From contig NZ_MAHX01000013.1 of the NCBI RefSeq assembly GCF_002023715.1, positions 62,001 through 126,000 of the forward strand: a stretch of 64,000 bases of DNA, in the 5' to 3' direction. This DNA comes from Elizabethkingia occulta (GTDB lineage Bacteria; Bacteroidota; Bacteroidia; Flavobacteriales; Weeksellaceae). Numbering within the stretch: position 1 is the stretch's first letter; every line of letters begins with the position of its first letter. The position numbers and the translations under genes were made by a program. This document shows, piece after piece, positions 51,347 through 60,699 of this stretch. The notes under the pieces are model-generated. The model made no database searches. It was not told the origin of the DNA and saw only the letters and a program-made list of their open reading frames with translations.

Positions 51347-53587
51347 CTAGAGTCTGTATGTTAAAGTAAAGTAATAATTTCTCGGTGCAATAGGGTTTAC
51401 AGAGTAGTTTTCATGTACATTGTAATTGACCGTATCAAATAAATTGTTAACCTTCGCCTGAATAGAAAACTTCTTCCAGTCGTATCCTACAGAAAGTGCA
51501 AAAGTTGTATAATCTTTTAGCGTAAAAATTCTGGATACTCCGTTTCTGGTGTTGTTGGTTGCTTTCGTATCATTCCATCCGGCAAGTCTGTCTCCTATAT
51601 AATATAAGCTTGCTCCTACTTTAAGCCCTTTGATATATTTTGGTAATGTATAGAAAGCTGAAAAGTTAGCTGTTGTAGCCGGAGTTCTTACAATTCTCTG
51701 ATTTTCTACATAACCAAAAGTATCCGGAGTATCTAAATAAACAGAGTTGTTATAAGAGATTCCTCCTATTAATGAAAGATTTTTTGTCGGGTTTCCTGTA
51801 ATGTCTAACTCTACACCACGGCTGCGCATTTTCCCGGCAAATTCCTTCATGTTTGGGTCACTGTTTGGTTGTCCTCCAGCAGTAAGTTCTGCCGTCTGAT
51901 AATAATTTTTATACAGAATTTGATAAGCGGAAAGATTAACCGCTATTGCATTGTTCCACAAATTCTTTTTTACACCCACTTCATACTGATCGATAGTAGT
52001 AGGCTTTAGTGTAGATCTGTTAATGTCGTAGCCGGTATTTGCTGAGAAAGAATTGGTATATGTTGCAAATAATGACAGGTTATCATTTGGCATATATACT
52101 AGTCCTACTTTTGGAGATAGTGCCTGATCTGAAGTTGAAGAATTATCTACTAATTTTTTGGAATTCGTTCTGAAATTAGTATTTATGGTTGGCATATTTT
52201 GGATGTAAGACCAACGTAAACCTGCCAAAACTTTAAATTCTTTTGTCAGACTGATAAAGTCCTGTACATATACTCCAACTCTTCTTGTTCTTATACGGTT
52301 TCTGTCCTGTGTTGCAGAAGCAGGAATGCTTCCACTGCTCCAGGTAGAAGCATCATCTAAGTATAGTGCTTCATTACCCCCGCTTGTTCCATAAATATAA
52401 CCAGTACCATAGGTTTTATTATTGGAAGGGTTAAAATAAGTATAAGAATCTGCCGAACCGTAATCACTGTCTGCACCAATTAGAACTTTATGATTAATTT
52501 TTCCGGTGTTAAATTCCCCATTTAGATTTGCCTGAAAAGAAGTATAATTCTGTTCGTTATATGTTTTGTTCAGAGGTCTTTTCCAGTTAAGTCTGTTATT
52601 TTTATCATATTCCCACTGTACTCTTTCAGTAGAGAAGTAATCTTTTGTGTAATTCTGATAAGAAGTAATAACGTTTAGAGACCAGTTGTTACTAATCTGG
52701 TGATTGAATGTTATATTAGTTGAAGTCTGCCTTACGTCTTGATATTGCCAGTTTGCTCCAAGAAAAGCATTTCTTGAAAGCAGATTGTTCATAGAGTAGC
52801 TACCATCTTTGTTGGTAATAGCTCCAATACCGAAATCGGGAGTGAAATTATTGATCAAGTAATCACCCTCTACAATCAACTGAGATTTTTTCCCGATGTT
52901 GAAAAGTAAAGACGGATTGAAATAGATTTTTTCTGAAGAAACCCCGTCTCTGAAGCTGTCAGCTGTTTCATAAGCTGCATTTAATCTAAAAGCCGCACTT
53001 TTGGAGATGGGACCATAAACATCAAAAGTTGGTTTATAAGTATTCCAGCTTCCGCCATTCAGGCTAAAGCTCCCACCAGTTTGAAATCTTGGCTTCTTGG
53101 TAACCATGTTAATGACCCCGCCGGCAGCAGTATTTCCGTATAGCATCGCATTAGCTCCCTTCAAAACTTCTACACGCTCCAATCCGCTTACTTCAGGGAA
53201 TACACCACTATTTATTCTGGCTCCGTTTTTATAAATATTATCGTTTCCAAGGCTGAAACCTCTTCCTCCAAAACTATCCTGAGAATTTCCCCTGGATGAT
53301 GTTACATAGATTCCGTTTACATTTTGCAGCACATCACTTAATTGCTTTGCCTGCTGCTGTTCTATGATTTCATGAGTGACAATGGCAATTGGTTGTGGAG
53401 TTTCCATTACCGTAAGGTTAGATTTGGTAGATAATGGTTTCGCCTTATTAGGATTTCCTGTTTTATGGAGATTAATATCTTCTATCTGCTGAACTTTAAT
53501 AGTGTCAGTCTTGATGAATTTTCCTTTCTGTGCATGAGCAAAAGTAGCGCACAATAGGAGTCCCAGAGCAATAGTGCTTTTATTCAT
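51347..53587 (-). CDS. TonB-dependent siderophore-type receptor
   Basis: A 746-residue outer-membrane receptor of the FhuA/FepA class. After the signal peptide (cleaved near TFAHA-QKG) a short TonB-box region leads to the plug: ETPQPIAIVTHEIIEQQQAK, then GRGFSLGNDNIYKNGARIN and GLERVEVLKGANAMLYGNTAAGGVINM. No carboxypeptidase-like domain precedes the plug. A ferric-siderophore substrate is inferred from the family. It is monocistronic with a -7-like TACTTTTG on the minus strand at 53633-53640. No Fur box was recognised. Confidence 0.92.
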   Translation of the reverse strand: MNKSTIALGLLLCATFAHAQKGKFIKTDTIKVQQIEDINLHKTGNPNKAKPLSTKSNLTVMETPQPIAIVTHEIIEQQQAKQLSDVLQNVNGIYVTSSRGNSQDSFGGRGFSLGNDNIYKNGARINSGVFPEVSGLERVEVLKGANAMLYGNTAAGGVINMVTKKPRFQTGGSFSLNGGSWNTYKPTFDVYGPISKSAAFRLNAAYETADSFRDGVSSEKIYFNPSLLFNIGKKSQLIVEGDYLINNFTPDFGIGAITNKDGSYSMNNLLSRNAFLGANWQYQDVRQTSTNITFNHQISNNWSLNVITSYQNYTKDYFSTERVQWEYDKNNRLNWKRPLNKTYNEQNYTSFQANLNGEFNTGKINHKVLIGADSDYGSADSYTYFNPSNNKTYGTGYIYGTSGGNEALYLDDASTWSSGSIPASATQDRNRIRTRRVGVYVQDFISLTKEFKVLAGLRWSYIQNMPTINTNFRTNSKKLVDNSSTSDQALSPKVGLVYMPNDNLSLFATYTNSFSANTGYDINRSTLKPTTIDQYEVGVKKNLWNNAIAVNLSAYQILYKNYYQTAELTAGGQPNSDPNMKEFAGKMRSRGVELDITGNPTKNLSLIGGISYNNSVYLDTPDTFGYVENQRIVRTPATTANFSAFYTLPKYIKGLKVGASLYYIGDRLAGWNDTKATNNTRNGVSRIFTLKDYTTFALSVGYDWKKFSIQAKVNNLFDTVNYNVHENYSVNPIAPRNYYFTLTYRL

Positions 53588-53805
53588 AAGTTGTTGAGTT
53601 AAATCTATTTAGACTTATTTAAAATAATTTTGCAAAAGTAAAAATTTTTAGCATCAAAGCAATGTTTTATTTAGAATTATTAAAAAAAGAATGTTTTGTT
53701 TGTATTTATCTGATTTACAATGTTATATTTTTATTTATCGATAATTTTGAATCATTCAGTAATATCAGACAGTTGAATATGTAATATCTTTGATAAAAAA
53801 TTGAA

Positions 53806-54861
53806 ATGCAATTAGTAAAAGTTGGCCTATGTGCATTCGGAATGAGTGGGAAAGTATTTCATGCACCATTTCTGAAGGAGCATCCCGGATATTTTATGTC
53901 CGCAGTAGTAGAGAGATCTAAAAACGATTCAAAAGATAAATATCCTGATGCAATTATTTACCGTTCAGTAGAAGAAATGCTGGAGAATGCGGATATTGAT
54001 ATGGTGGTCGTAAATACACCTGTACAGACGCATTTTGAATACGCTAAAATGGCTTTAGAAGCGGGCAAAAATGTCGTTGTGGAAAAACCTTTTACAGTAA
54101 ATACTTTCGAAGCCGAAGAGTTGGTAAAACTGGCAGAAGAAAAAGGATTGTTTCTGAGTGTTTATCAGAATCGTAGATTCGACAGGGACTTTCTGCAAGT
54201 GAAAAATATTATATCTGAAGGAAAACTGGGAAATATAAAAGAGACTGAGATACGTTTTGACAGATTCCGTACTACGGCAAGCGGAAAAGTACATAAAGAA
54301 AATCCGGACTTACCTGCATCCGGAGCGTTACATGATTTAGGAGCTCATCTTGTAGATCAGGCTATTCAGCTTTTTGGAGAACCCGAAAAATTATTTGCAG
54401 ATGTTTTCTCAATGAAAGGGACTGAGTATGCCAACGATTATTTTGAGATTCTTTTGTACTATCCGAATAGTCTTAGAGTTCGTGTAAAAGCTTCTGTATT
54501 TACCAAAGAAGATCATTATGCTTACAAAATTCATGGAGATAAGGGTAGCTTTCTCCAGGAAAGAACAGATGACCAGGAAGCAGAATTGGTTGCTGGGGCT
54601 ATTCCTGAATTTAACAAGGACTGGCAAAAACCTCTTAACGGAGATGACAGCATACTGAATTATCTGGATGAAAATGGTGATACAATTCGTATAACACAAA
54701 GTAGTAAAGCTGGTGATTATATGGATTATTATCAGGAAATATATGAACACGTTGTATTTGGTAATCCATTGCCATCTCCTGGTAAAGAGGTTATACAGAA
54801 TATGAAACTTATTGATAAAGCTCTGGAAAGTGCAAAATCCGGACAGATAATTAATTTCTGA
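53806..54861 (+). CDS. Gfo/Idh/MocA-family oxidoreductase
   Basis: A 351-residue NAD(P)-dependent dehydrogenase. The Rossmann domain begins VKVGLCAFGMSGKVFHAPFL and has DMVVVNTPVQTHFEYAKMAL and AGKNVVVEKPFTVN, with the catalytic EKP Lys. The C-terminal domain has ASGALHDLGAHLVDQAIQLFG with the catalytic Asp/His region. It resembles the YvaA/scyllo-inositol dehydrogenase branch. The sugar substrate is not known. It is followed after 75 bases by the second retropepsin-like gene. Confidence 0.9.
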   Translation: MQLVKVGLCAFGMSGKVFHAPFLKEHPGYFMSAVVERSKNDSKDKYPDAIIYRSVEEMLENADIDMVVVNTPVQTHFEYAKMALEAGKNVVVEKPFTVNTFEAEELVKLAEEKGLFLSVYQNRRFDRDFLQVKNIISEGKLGNIKETEIRFDRFRTTASGKVHKENPDLPASGALHDLGAHLVDQAIQLFGEPEKLFADVFSMKGTEYANDYFEILLYYPNSLRVRVKASVFTKEDHYAYKIHGDKGSFLQERTDDQEAELVAGAIPEFNKDWQKPLNGDDSILNYLDENGDTIRITQSSKAGDYMDYYQEIYEHVVFGNPLPSPGKEVIQNMKLIDKALESAKSGQIINF

Positions 54862-54936
54862 TAAAAAAATATTATTTCTTATAGAAGTGAATTAAAAATG
54901 TTTCTATTTTTATGTCAATAAATTATTGTAGTAAAA

Positions 54937-56082
54937 ATGAAACATTTTTTTTCTGTCTCATTACTTTTTGTGATGGTTCTATGCTTTTCCCAACAGAAAT
55001 TAACCGTTGTTAAGGCAAACTCCAACAAAGCCAAAATCTATGAAGAAGATAATATGACATCTGGTTGGGGTATTAATCCAAAGGTAAAGCCCGATATTCA
55101 TACGACAGGTAGAATTACAAAGTGCAAAAAGGTTGTATTCAAAACCGATATAGATTCTATAGTAGTAAACCTGAAGTCCGGAGAGAAAAAAGACTTTATC
55201 GTACTTTTAAATGGTAAAGATTCATGTTATACCAGAATTCAGGCACCGGAAGTAAAAAACTTTAGCAAAACAAAACCGGAAATTCATGATACAATTCCTT
55301 TTATCGTGAACAAGTATAATACTAACCTTGTCAAGACATTCTTTAACCATAAAGATTCTCTTACGTTCAATTTTGATACCGGAGCTACAGAAATGTCTGT
55401 TACAAGAGATGCGCTGAAAAACAGAATAAAATCTAATCCTCAGCTTTATAGTACACAGTACGATATACAAATCGGTAAAAGAACTTATAAAAGTGAGATC
55501 TACGATCATGAAATGGTAGGTCAGGAGGCAGATGGTTTATTGGGATGGAATATTTTCGATGGAATGCTGGTAGAATTGAATTATGATAAAGAGAAAATGA
55601 TAGTACATTCTAAGATGCCTAAGAGTATATTGAAGGATAAAGGTTATTCAAAGTTTAAAATCTGGTATTTTAACAACAAACCTTTTATTGAATGTGATAT
55701 GTGGGAGAATGGTGTTTGGTATAAAGAATGGTTTCTTTTTGATTTGGGGTATCAGCGATCTGTAATGTTGGATAATGATTTGCTGAAAGAGAAAAATTTC
55801 CCTGTGGAGAATATGAAGATTATAAAGAAAACAAGTCTGCGTGGGGTTAGTGGAAAAGAAATTCCTGTAATAACAGCTAATTTGCAAAAGATAAAGATTG
55901 GGAAGGCTGAACTAAAAAATATTCCAGCCCAGCTTCTGACAGCAAACAAACCTATGGGGTCTGCTAAAATTCATATCCTGGGAAATGATATGCTAAAGCG
56001 ATTCAATACAGTACTTGATTTTCAAAATAACATAATTTACCTTAAACCAAATACTTTATTCAGCAAGGAGCTAATGAACTAA
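54937..56082 (+). CDS. Retropepsin-like aspartic protease family protein, exported
   Basis: A 381-residue protein with a signal peptide (cleaved near LCFS-QQK). After a beta-rich region, two pepsin-type lobes appear. The first has LTFNFDTGATEMSVTRD with a clear D-T-G. The second, WFLFDLGYQRSVMLDND, has D-L-G in place of D-T/S-G. The motif loss may mean only one active lobe or a non-catalytic second lobe. The gene resembles that at 40560-41474 in design. A protease role is inferred. A bidirectional terminator follows. Confidence 0.75.
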   Translation: MKHFFSVSLLFVMVLCFSQQKLTVVKANSNKAKIYEEDNMTSGWGINPKVKPDIHTTGRITKCKKVVFKTDIDSIVVNLKSGEKKDFIVLLNGKDSCYTRIQAPEVKNFSKTKPEIHDTIPFIVNKYNTNLVKTFFNHKDSLTFNFDTGATEMSVTRDALKNRIKSNPQLYSTQYDIQIGKRTYKSEIYDHEMVGQEADGLLGWNIFDGMLVELNYDKEKMIVHSKMPKSILKDKGYSKFKIWYFNNKPFIECDMWENGVWYKEWFLFDLGYQRSVMLDNDLLKEKNFPVENMKIIKKTSLRGVSGKEIPVITANLQKIKIGKAELKNIPAQLLTANKPMGSAKIHILGNDMLKRFNTVLDFQNNIIYLKPNTLFSKELMN

Positions 56083-56100
56083 GGTAAAATCTGAGATAAA

Positions 56101-56134
56101 AAAAGCTGCATAACTCAGTTATGCAGCTTTTTTA
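56101..56134. terminator. Bidirectional terminator before deoD
   Basis: A 14-base stem, AAAAGCTGCATAAC / GTTATGCAGCTTTT, with loop TCA and a T run. Confidence 0.85.
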
Positions 56135-56151
56135 TTGTTAGTAACTATTGA

Positions 56152-56859
56152 TTATAGTTTGATAGCTGTTTCTAAGGCTAATTCAATCATTGGCTTTAAA
56201 GCTCTTTCTCTTTCATTTGCAGAAATCTCCTCTCTTGTAGGGATAATGTCTGAAACTGTTAATATTGTTGCAGCATTTTTTCCTAAATGTTGAGCATTGG
56301 CAAATAAAGCAAATGCTTCCATTTCTACAGCAGAACAGTTATATTTCTCTGCAACAGCAGGAACAGAAGGGTTCTTGCGGTAGAAAATATCACTTGTGTG
56401 GATATTTGTATTTTTAGTAACGATAGACTGAGCAGTAGCTGTTTCGTTTATCATATCAAAAACTTTCCCCTGATGAGAGAGGATATCTCCTTCAATTTCC
56501 CATGCGTACTTAGCATAAGTACTTTCACTTGCTGCGTTTTCAACATTAAGAATATCGAAAAGTTTCAGATCTGTGTTGTAAGCACCACAAGTTCCGATTC
56601 GGATAATAGTATCTACATCATATTCAGTAAATAGTTCATAAGAGTAGATTCCGATGCTGGCACAACCCATTCCGCTGGCACCAACTGATATTGTTTTTCC
56701 TTTATATTCTCCGGTAAAGTAGAATATGTTTCGGGTTTTACTTACCAATCTTACGTTTTCTAAAAAATTCTCCGCAATATATTGCGCACGTAGCGGATCT
56801 CCCGGTTGTAATACAACTTTTGCAATATCTCCTTTATTAGCACTAATGTGAACGCTCAT
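56152..56859 (-). CDS. deoD: Purine-nucleoside phosphorylase, DeoD type
   Basis: A 235-residue hexameric purine-nucleoside phosphorylase. The phosphate-binding and nucleoside motifs are VVLQPGDPLRAQYIAENFL, then VSVGASGMGCASIGIYSYEL, RIGTCGAYN and AVEMEAFALFANA with the catalytic Glu, followed by TVSDIIPTREE with the Asp that protonates the base. It splits purine nucleosides in salvage. It lies 58 bases downstream of the second ABC-F gene on the same strand. Confidence 0.96.
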   Translation of the reverse strand: MSVHISANKGDIAKVVLQPGDPLRAQYIAENFLENVRLVSKTRNIFYFTGEYKGKTISVGASGMGCASIGIYSYELFTEYDVDTIIRIGTCGAYNTDLKLFDILNVENAASESTYAKYAWEIEGDILSHQGKVFDMINETATAQSIVTKNTNIHTSDIFYRKNPSVPAVAEKYNCSAVEMEAFALFANAQHLGKNAATILTVSDIIPTREEISANERERALKPMIELALETAIKL

Positions 56860-56917
56860 AATTTTATTTTTTGAAAAGACAAATATAGTGACTTTGATCG
56901 TATTGGGCTAAACAGAA

Positions 56918-58813
56918 CTAGTTCCCGGAAGCTTCCTGTAGCTCCAGCCAACGCAGTTCATAATTCTCTAATATTTCCGAAACTTTCTCTAAATCAGCGG
57001 ATAAAACAGATATCTTTTCATAATCTGCTTCATTATTTAATTTATCTAATATGATATTTCTCTGCTTTTCCAGTTCAGGCATTTCTTTTTCTATCGTTTC
57101 CAGTTCACGCTGCTCTTTAAAAGAAAGTTTCTTTTTGGAAGAAGTCTGGTTGTTGATAACAGGCTTTGGTTCCTGAGGCTGTACTTCCGGAGTTTTGTAA
57201 GTTGTATCTTGTTTTTTATCCTGATTCTTTTTCCATTCTCTGTATTCAGAGAAATTACCAATAAAGTCTTTAATTTTTCCTTCACCCTCAAAAGCTAAAA
57301 CATGATCCACAATTCTGTCCATAAAGTAACGGTCGTGGGATACGATAATTAAACTCCCTTGGAAGTTTAATAAAAAGTTTTCAAGAACAGTAAGTGTTGG
57401 TAAATCCAGATCGTTGGTAGGCTCATCAAAAATTAAGAAATTAGGATTCTGATAAAGCACATACATCAGGTGTAGTCTTCTTTTCTCTCCACCGGATAAT
57501 TTAGATATTGGTGAATATTGGGTTTGATCATCGAACAAGAACAAACGTAAAAACTGAGATGCAGAAATTGTCCGGCCATTGGCAAGTGGGAAATTTTCGG
57601 ATATTTCTTTAATAAAATCTATAACCCTCTCATCTTCCTTGTATTTTAAACCTTTCTGGGAGAAGTAACCGAATTTTATAGTTTCGCCAGTTTCTATTTC
57701 ACCAGAATCTTTGGGCTCTAATTCCTGAATAATATTAAGTAACGTAGATTTTCCGGCACCATTCTTTCCGATAATCCCAACCTTTTCTCCACGTTGGAAC
57801 TGGTAACTAAAATCTTTAAGTAAAACTTTGTCTCCGTAGCTCTTATTGATATCTCTTAGTTCAAGAATCTTTTTTCCCAAACGTTTCATATCAAAATCAA
57901 GCTCCAAAGCTTGTTTTCTGGTGTCTGTTTTTGCTACTTTTTCAGTTTCATAAAAAGAATCAATTCTGCTTTTGGACTTTGTCGTACGAGCCTTAGGCTG
58001 ACGGCGCATCCATTCCAGTTCTTTTCTGTATAAGTTATTGGCCTTATCAATAGTTGCTTCCAGATTGTCTTCGCGGATCATTTTATTTTCCAGATAAGTA
58101 GCATATGAACCATTGTGAAGATATAATGCCTGATCTTCCATTTCCCAAATGGTATCGCATACACTATCCAGGAAGTAACGGTCGTGGGTTACCAAAAGTA
58201 AAGTGATTTTGGCTTTACTCAGATAATTTTCCAGCCATTCTACCATATCGACATCCAGATGGTTGGTAGGTTCATCCATTATAAGGAGAGTGTGGCGGTG
58301 CTCTGCACGGGTTTCCGTAAGCAGCTTGGCAAGTGCAACTCTTTTAATCTGTCCTCCGGATAATGTTCCCATTTTAGCATCCAGATCTGTAATCTTTAGC
58401 TGAGAAAGAATTTGTTTCATTTCGTTCTCCAGATCCCATGCTTTATGGGCTTCCATTTCAGCAAGTGCTTTTTCTATAAAATCATGATCAGTGGAATGAA
58501 GTGAAGCATGGTAATTTTTAAGAGCCATAATTGGCGCAGAATCCAGCGTCATCATAAACTCTTCTATAGTCAGATCAGATTCAAAGTCTATTTCCTGATC
58601 AAATAAGACTACCTGAATGTCTTTGTTGATAACTACATTTCCGCTGTCGGCAATTTCTTTTCCCATCAGGATTTTCAGTAATGTAGATTTTCCGCTTCCG
58701 TTTTTAGCAACAATAGCAATTTTATCCCCTTCATTGACGTTGAAAGAAATATTTTTGAATAAAACTTTAATCCCGTAAGATTTGGTAAGATTTTCTGCGG
58801 TAACGTAATTCAT
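56918..58813 (-). CDS. ABC-F family translational ATPase (second paralogue, Uup-like)
   Basis: A 631-residue soluble protein with two ABC domains. Walker A motifs are AKNGSGKST and GKNGAGKST. Signatures are LSGGQIKRVALA with MDEPTNHLD and LSGGEKRRLHLM with FDEPTNDLD. A charged linker and a C-terminal coiled coil (about residues 550-630) fit the Uup group, which acts on stalled ribosomes or branched DNA. ATG 58813 was chosen over the ATG at 58900 because it starts MNYVTAENLTKSYG, as in ABC-F proteins. It is divergent from the TlpA gene. Confidence 0.92.
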   Translation of the reverse strand: MNYVTAENLTKSYGIKVLFKNISFNVNEGDKIAIVAKNGSGKSTLLKILMGKEIADSGNVVINKDIQVVLFDQEIDFESDLTIEEFMMTLDSAPIMALKNYHASLHSTDHDFIEKALAEMEAHKAWDLENEMKQILSQLKITDLDAKMGTLSGGQIKRVALAKLLTETRAEHRHTLLIMDEPTNHLDVDMVEWLENYLSKAKITLLLVTHDRYFLDSVCDTIWEMEDQALYLHNGSYATYLENKMIREDNLEATIDKANNLYRKELEWMRRQPKARTTKSKSRIDSFYETEKVAKTDTRKQALELDFDMKRLGKKILELRDINKSYGDKVLLKDFSYQFQRGEKVGIIGKNGAGKSTLLNIIQELEPKDSGEIETGETIKFGYFSQKGLKYKEDERVIDFIKEISENFPLANGRTISASQFLRLFLFDDQTQYSPISKLSGGEKRRLHLMYVLYQNPNFLIFDEPTNDLDLPTLTVLENFLLNFQGSLIIVSHDRYFMDRIVDHVLAFEGEGKIKDFIGNFSEYREWKKNQDKKQDTTYKTPEVQPQEPKPVINNQTSSKKKLSFKEQRELETIEKEMPELEKQRNIILDKLNNEADYEKISVLSADLEKVSEILENYELRWLELQEASGN

Positions 58814-58950
58814 TCCTGATTCTAAATTTGAACTGCGAAAATACAAAAAATAGAAAGGTTCCCACGAACAGAATATTTTAACAGATATTTCTTGTATCAC
58901 CTATATTTCTTTGTGAAAATTTTTCAATATTTGTTGAAATATTTAAATAA

Positions 58951-60105
58951 ATGAAGTTTCTCAATTCTTTCTTTCTTGTGATCTTGGGAATTTATGCTCA
59001 GGCACAAACATTTGATCTCAATACAACTTTTTATCAGAAAGATGGTAAAAAGATTAGCCTGGCCAGTGGAGTTCCGAGTGAAAAATACTTTAATGGTAAT
59101 TTTACAATAAGTAATGACAAGGTAAAAAATCAGAAAATTCTTTTCAAAGTAAAGAGTGCAAAAGATAAAATGATATATCCTTTTAATTTTCTTATTAACA
59201 GAAAGGATGGGTTTTATTTTTCAGAAGATTTTTATCTGGATTCCCGTGCTCAGTTTTTAACCATGGGAAATCCAAAGGATTCAACTAACTATGATGTTAA
59301 ATATGCTAATGAAAACAGTTTTGTTGCTAAAGAAGTGGAGAAGTATAAAATGTTTTATAAAGATTTGCGTACCAGAAACGATTCATTGAGAGCAGAACAA
59401 AAATTAATATTTGAGAAGTATGACAGCTATGATAAAATACCTGAAGATTTTATCCGAAGATCTGAAAAGATTAGCGCTGAGATAGAAGAACAGGAGAAAT
59501 TACGGCTGTTGGAGTTTATTAAAAAGAACCCCAAATCATTTGTAGGATTCTGGCAATTGGTTAAGGATTTTCAAAGTAAAGGTTATAAACCTATCTTCGA
59601 AGAAATGTACAACCATCTTTCTTCAAGTTTAAAAGAAACCTATTCAGGTAAGGCTTTAGGTAAAGGGATTTACTCGGCAAAGATTCTTGCTATAGGTCAG
59701 AAATTTCCGGATCCCAAAGTCACTTCAATCGATCAGAAGCCAGTAATCTTTAAAATGCCGGAAGCCAAGGTTATCCTGGTAGATTTTTGGTTTAGCCATT
59801 GTAAGCCTTGTAGAGAAGAAATACCTAAATTAGTGGAGCTTTATGGAAAATATAAGAGTAAAGGATTTGAAATTGTAAGTATTGCTACAGACATTATAAA
59901 GGCTCTTCCGCATTTGCAGAAAACTGTAAAAGAAGATTTTAATATGACTTGGGCCAATTATCTGGATGAGAACAGAAAACAGTCGGATGAATGGGTTGTA
60001 ACTTACTTTCCAAGTAAATTTTTATTAGACAGTAATGGGATTATCGTTCAAAAGGATATTTCAGTAGAGGATCTGGAAAAATTATTAGCAGAAAAATTAA
60101 AATAA
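58951..60105 (+). CDS. TlpA-type thioredoxin-fold protein, exported
   Basis: A 384-residue protein with a signal peptide (to about residue 18, YAQAQ). A long N-terminal helical domain of about 230 residues precedes a thioredoxin domain with the redox pair Cys284 and Cys287 (FSHCKPCREEIPKLVELYGKY) and a C-terminal cis-Pro-like YFPSKFLLD. Such TlpA/AhpC-TSA proteins reduce disulfides in the periplasm. The stop codon overlaps the ATG of the next gene by one base (TAATG), so the two are coupled. Confidence 0.88.
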   Translation: MKFLNSFFLVILGIYAQAQTFDLNTTFYQKDGKKISLASGVPSEKYFNGNFTISNDKVKNQKILFKVKSAKDKMIYPFNFLINRKDGFYFSEDFYLDSRAQFLTMGNPKDSTNYDVKYANENSFVAKEVEKYKMFYKDLRTRNDSLRAEQKLIFEKYDSYDKIPEDFIRRSEKISAEIEEQEKLRLLEFIKKNPKSFVGFWQLVKDFQSKGYKPIFEEMYNHLSSSLKETYSGKALGKGIYSAKILAIGQKFPDPKVTSIDQKPVIFKMPEAKVILVDFWFSHCKPCREEIPKLVELYGKYKSKGFEIVSIATDIIKALPHLQKTVKEDFNMTWANYLDENRKQSDEWVVTYFPSKFLLDSNGIIVQKDISVEDLEKLLAEKLK

Positions 60106-60620
60106 TGAAGAAACGAGTTTTAGTAGATATGGACGGAGTACTGGCAGATGTGTATCACCAGTTTATAAAATATGAAGAAAGAGATTCCGGTATCAGGAAA
60201 GAGATAGAAGATTCAAAAGGGCTTGATGAAACAATTGCTTTTCCCAATGTTGATAAACATTTGCATGAGCCTGGTTTTTTTAGAAATCTGCAGGTAATGG
60301 AAGATAGTATAGAAGTAATTGAATATCTTAATTCTAAATACGAAGTTTTCATTTTATCTGCGGCGATGGAGTTTCCCAACAGTTTACGGGAGAAATATGA
60401 CTGGCTCGCAGAGCACTTTCCGTTTATTACATGGGAGCAAATTATATTCTGCGGGAGTAAGAAAGCGGTAACTGGAGATTATATGATTGATGATTATCCA
60501 AAGAATTTAGATACTTTCCAGGGAGAGAAATTACTTTTCACACAACCACATAATCAGTATGTGGATAATTCTGATTATAGAAGAATAGGTTCCTGGAAAG
60601 AAATACGGACTATTTTGTAA
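60105..60620 (+). CDS. 5'(3')-deoxyribonucleotidase-type HAD phosphatase (NT5C)
   Basis: A 171-residue HAD-superfamily enzyme that removes the phosphate from (deoxy)nucleoside monophosphates. The catalytic motif I is DMDGVLAD (Asp8, Asp10). Motif II lies in FILSAAMEFPNS, and motif III/IV in GDYMIDDYPKNLDTF. FFRNLQVMEDSIEVIEYLN is typical of the NT5C family. The start overlaps the stop of the thioredoxin-fold gene. A hairpin terminator follows. Confidence 0.9.
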   Translation: MKKRVLVDMDGVLADVYHQFIKYEERDSGIRKEIEDSKGLDETIAFPNVDKHLHEPGFFRNLQVMEDSIEVIEYLNSKYEVFILSAAMEFPNSLREKYDWLAEHFPFITWEQIIFCGSKKAVTGDYMIDDYPKNLDTFQGEKLLFTQPHNQYVDNSDYRRIGSWKEIRTIL

Positions 60621-60650
60621 CAATTTGTTATTTTGAATAATATGGAAAAT

Positions 60651-60684
60651 AAAAGTGAAGCTATTCAGCTTCACTTTTTTCTTT
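60651..60684. terminator. Bidirectional terminator between NT5C and GH25 genes
   Basis: Stem AAAAGTGAAGCT / AGCTTCACTTTT with loop ATTC and T-rich flanks. Confidence 0.8.
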
Positions 60685-60699
60685 TATAAATCGATTATC

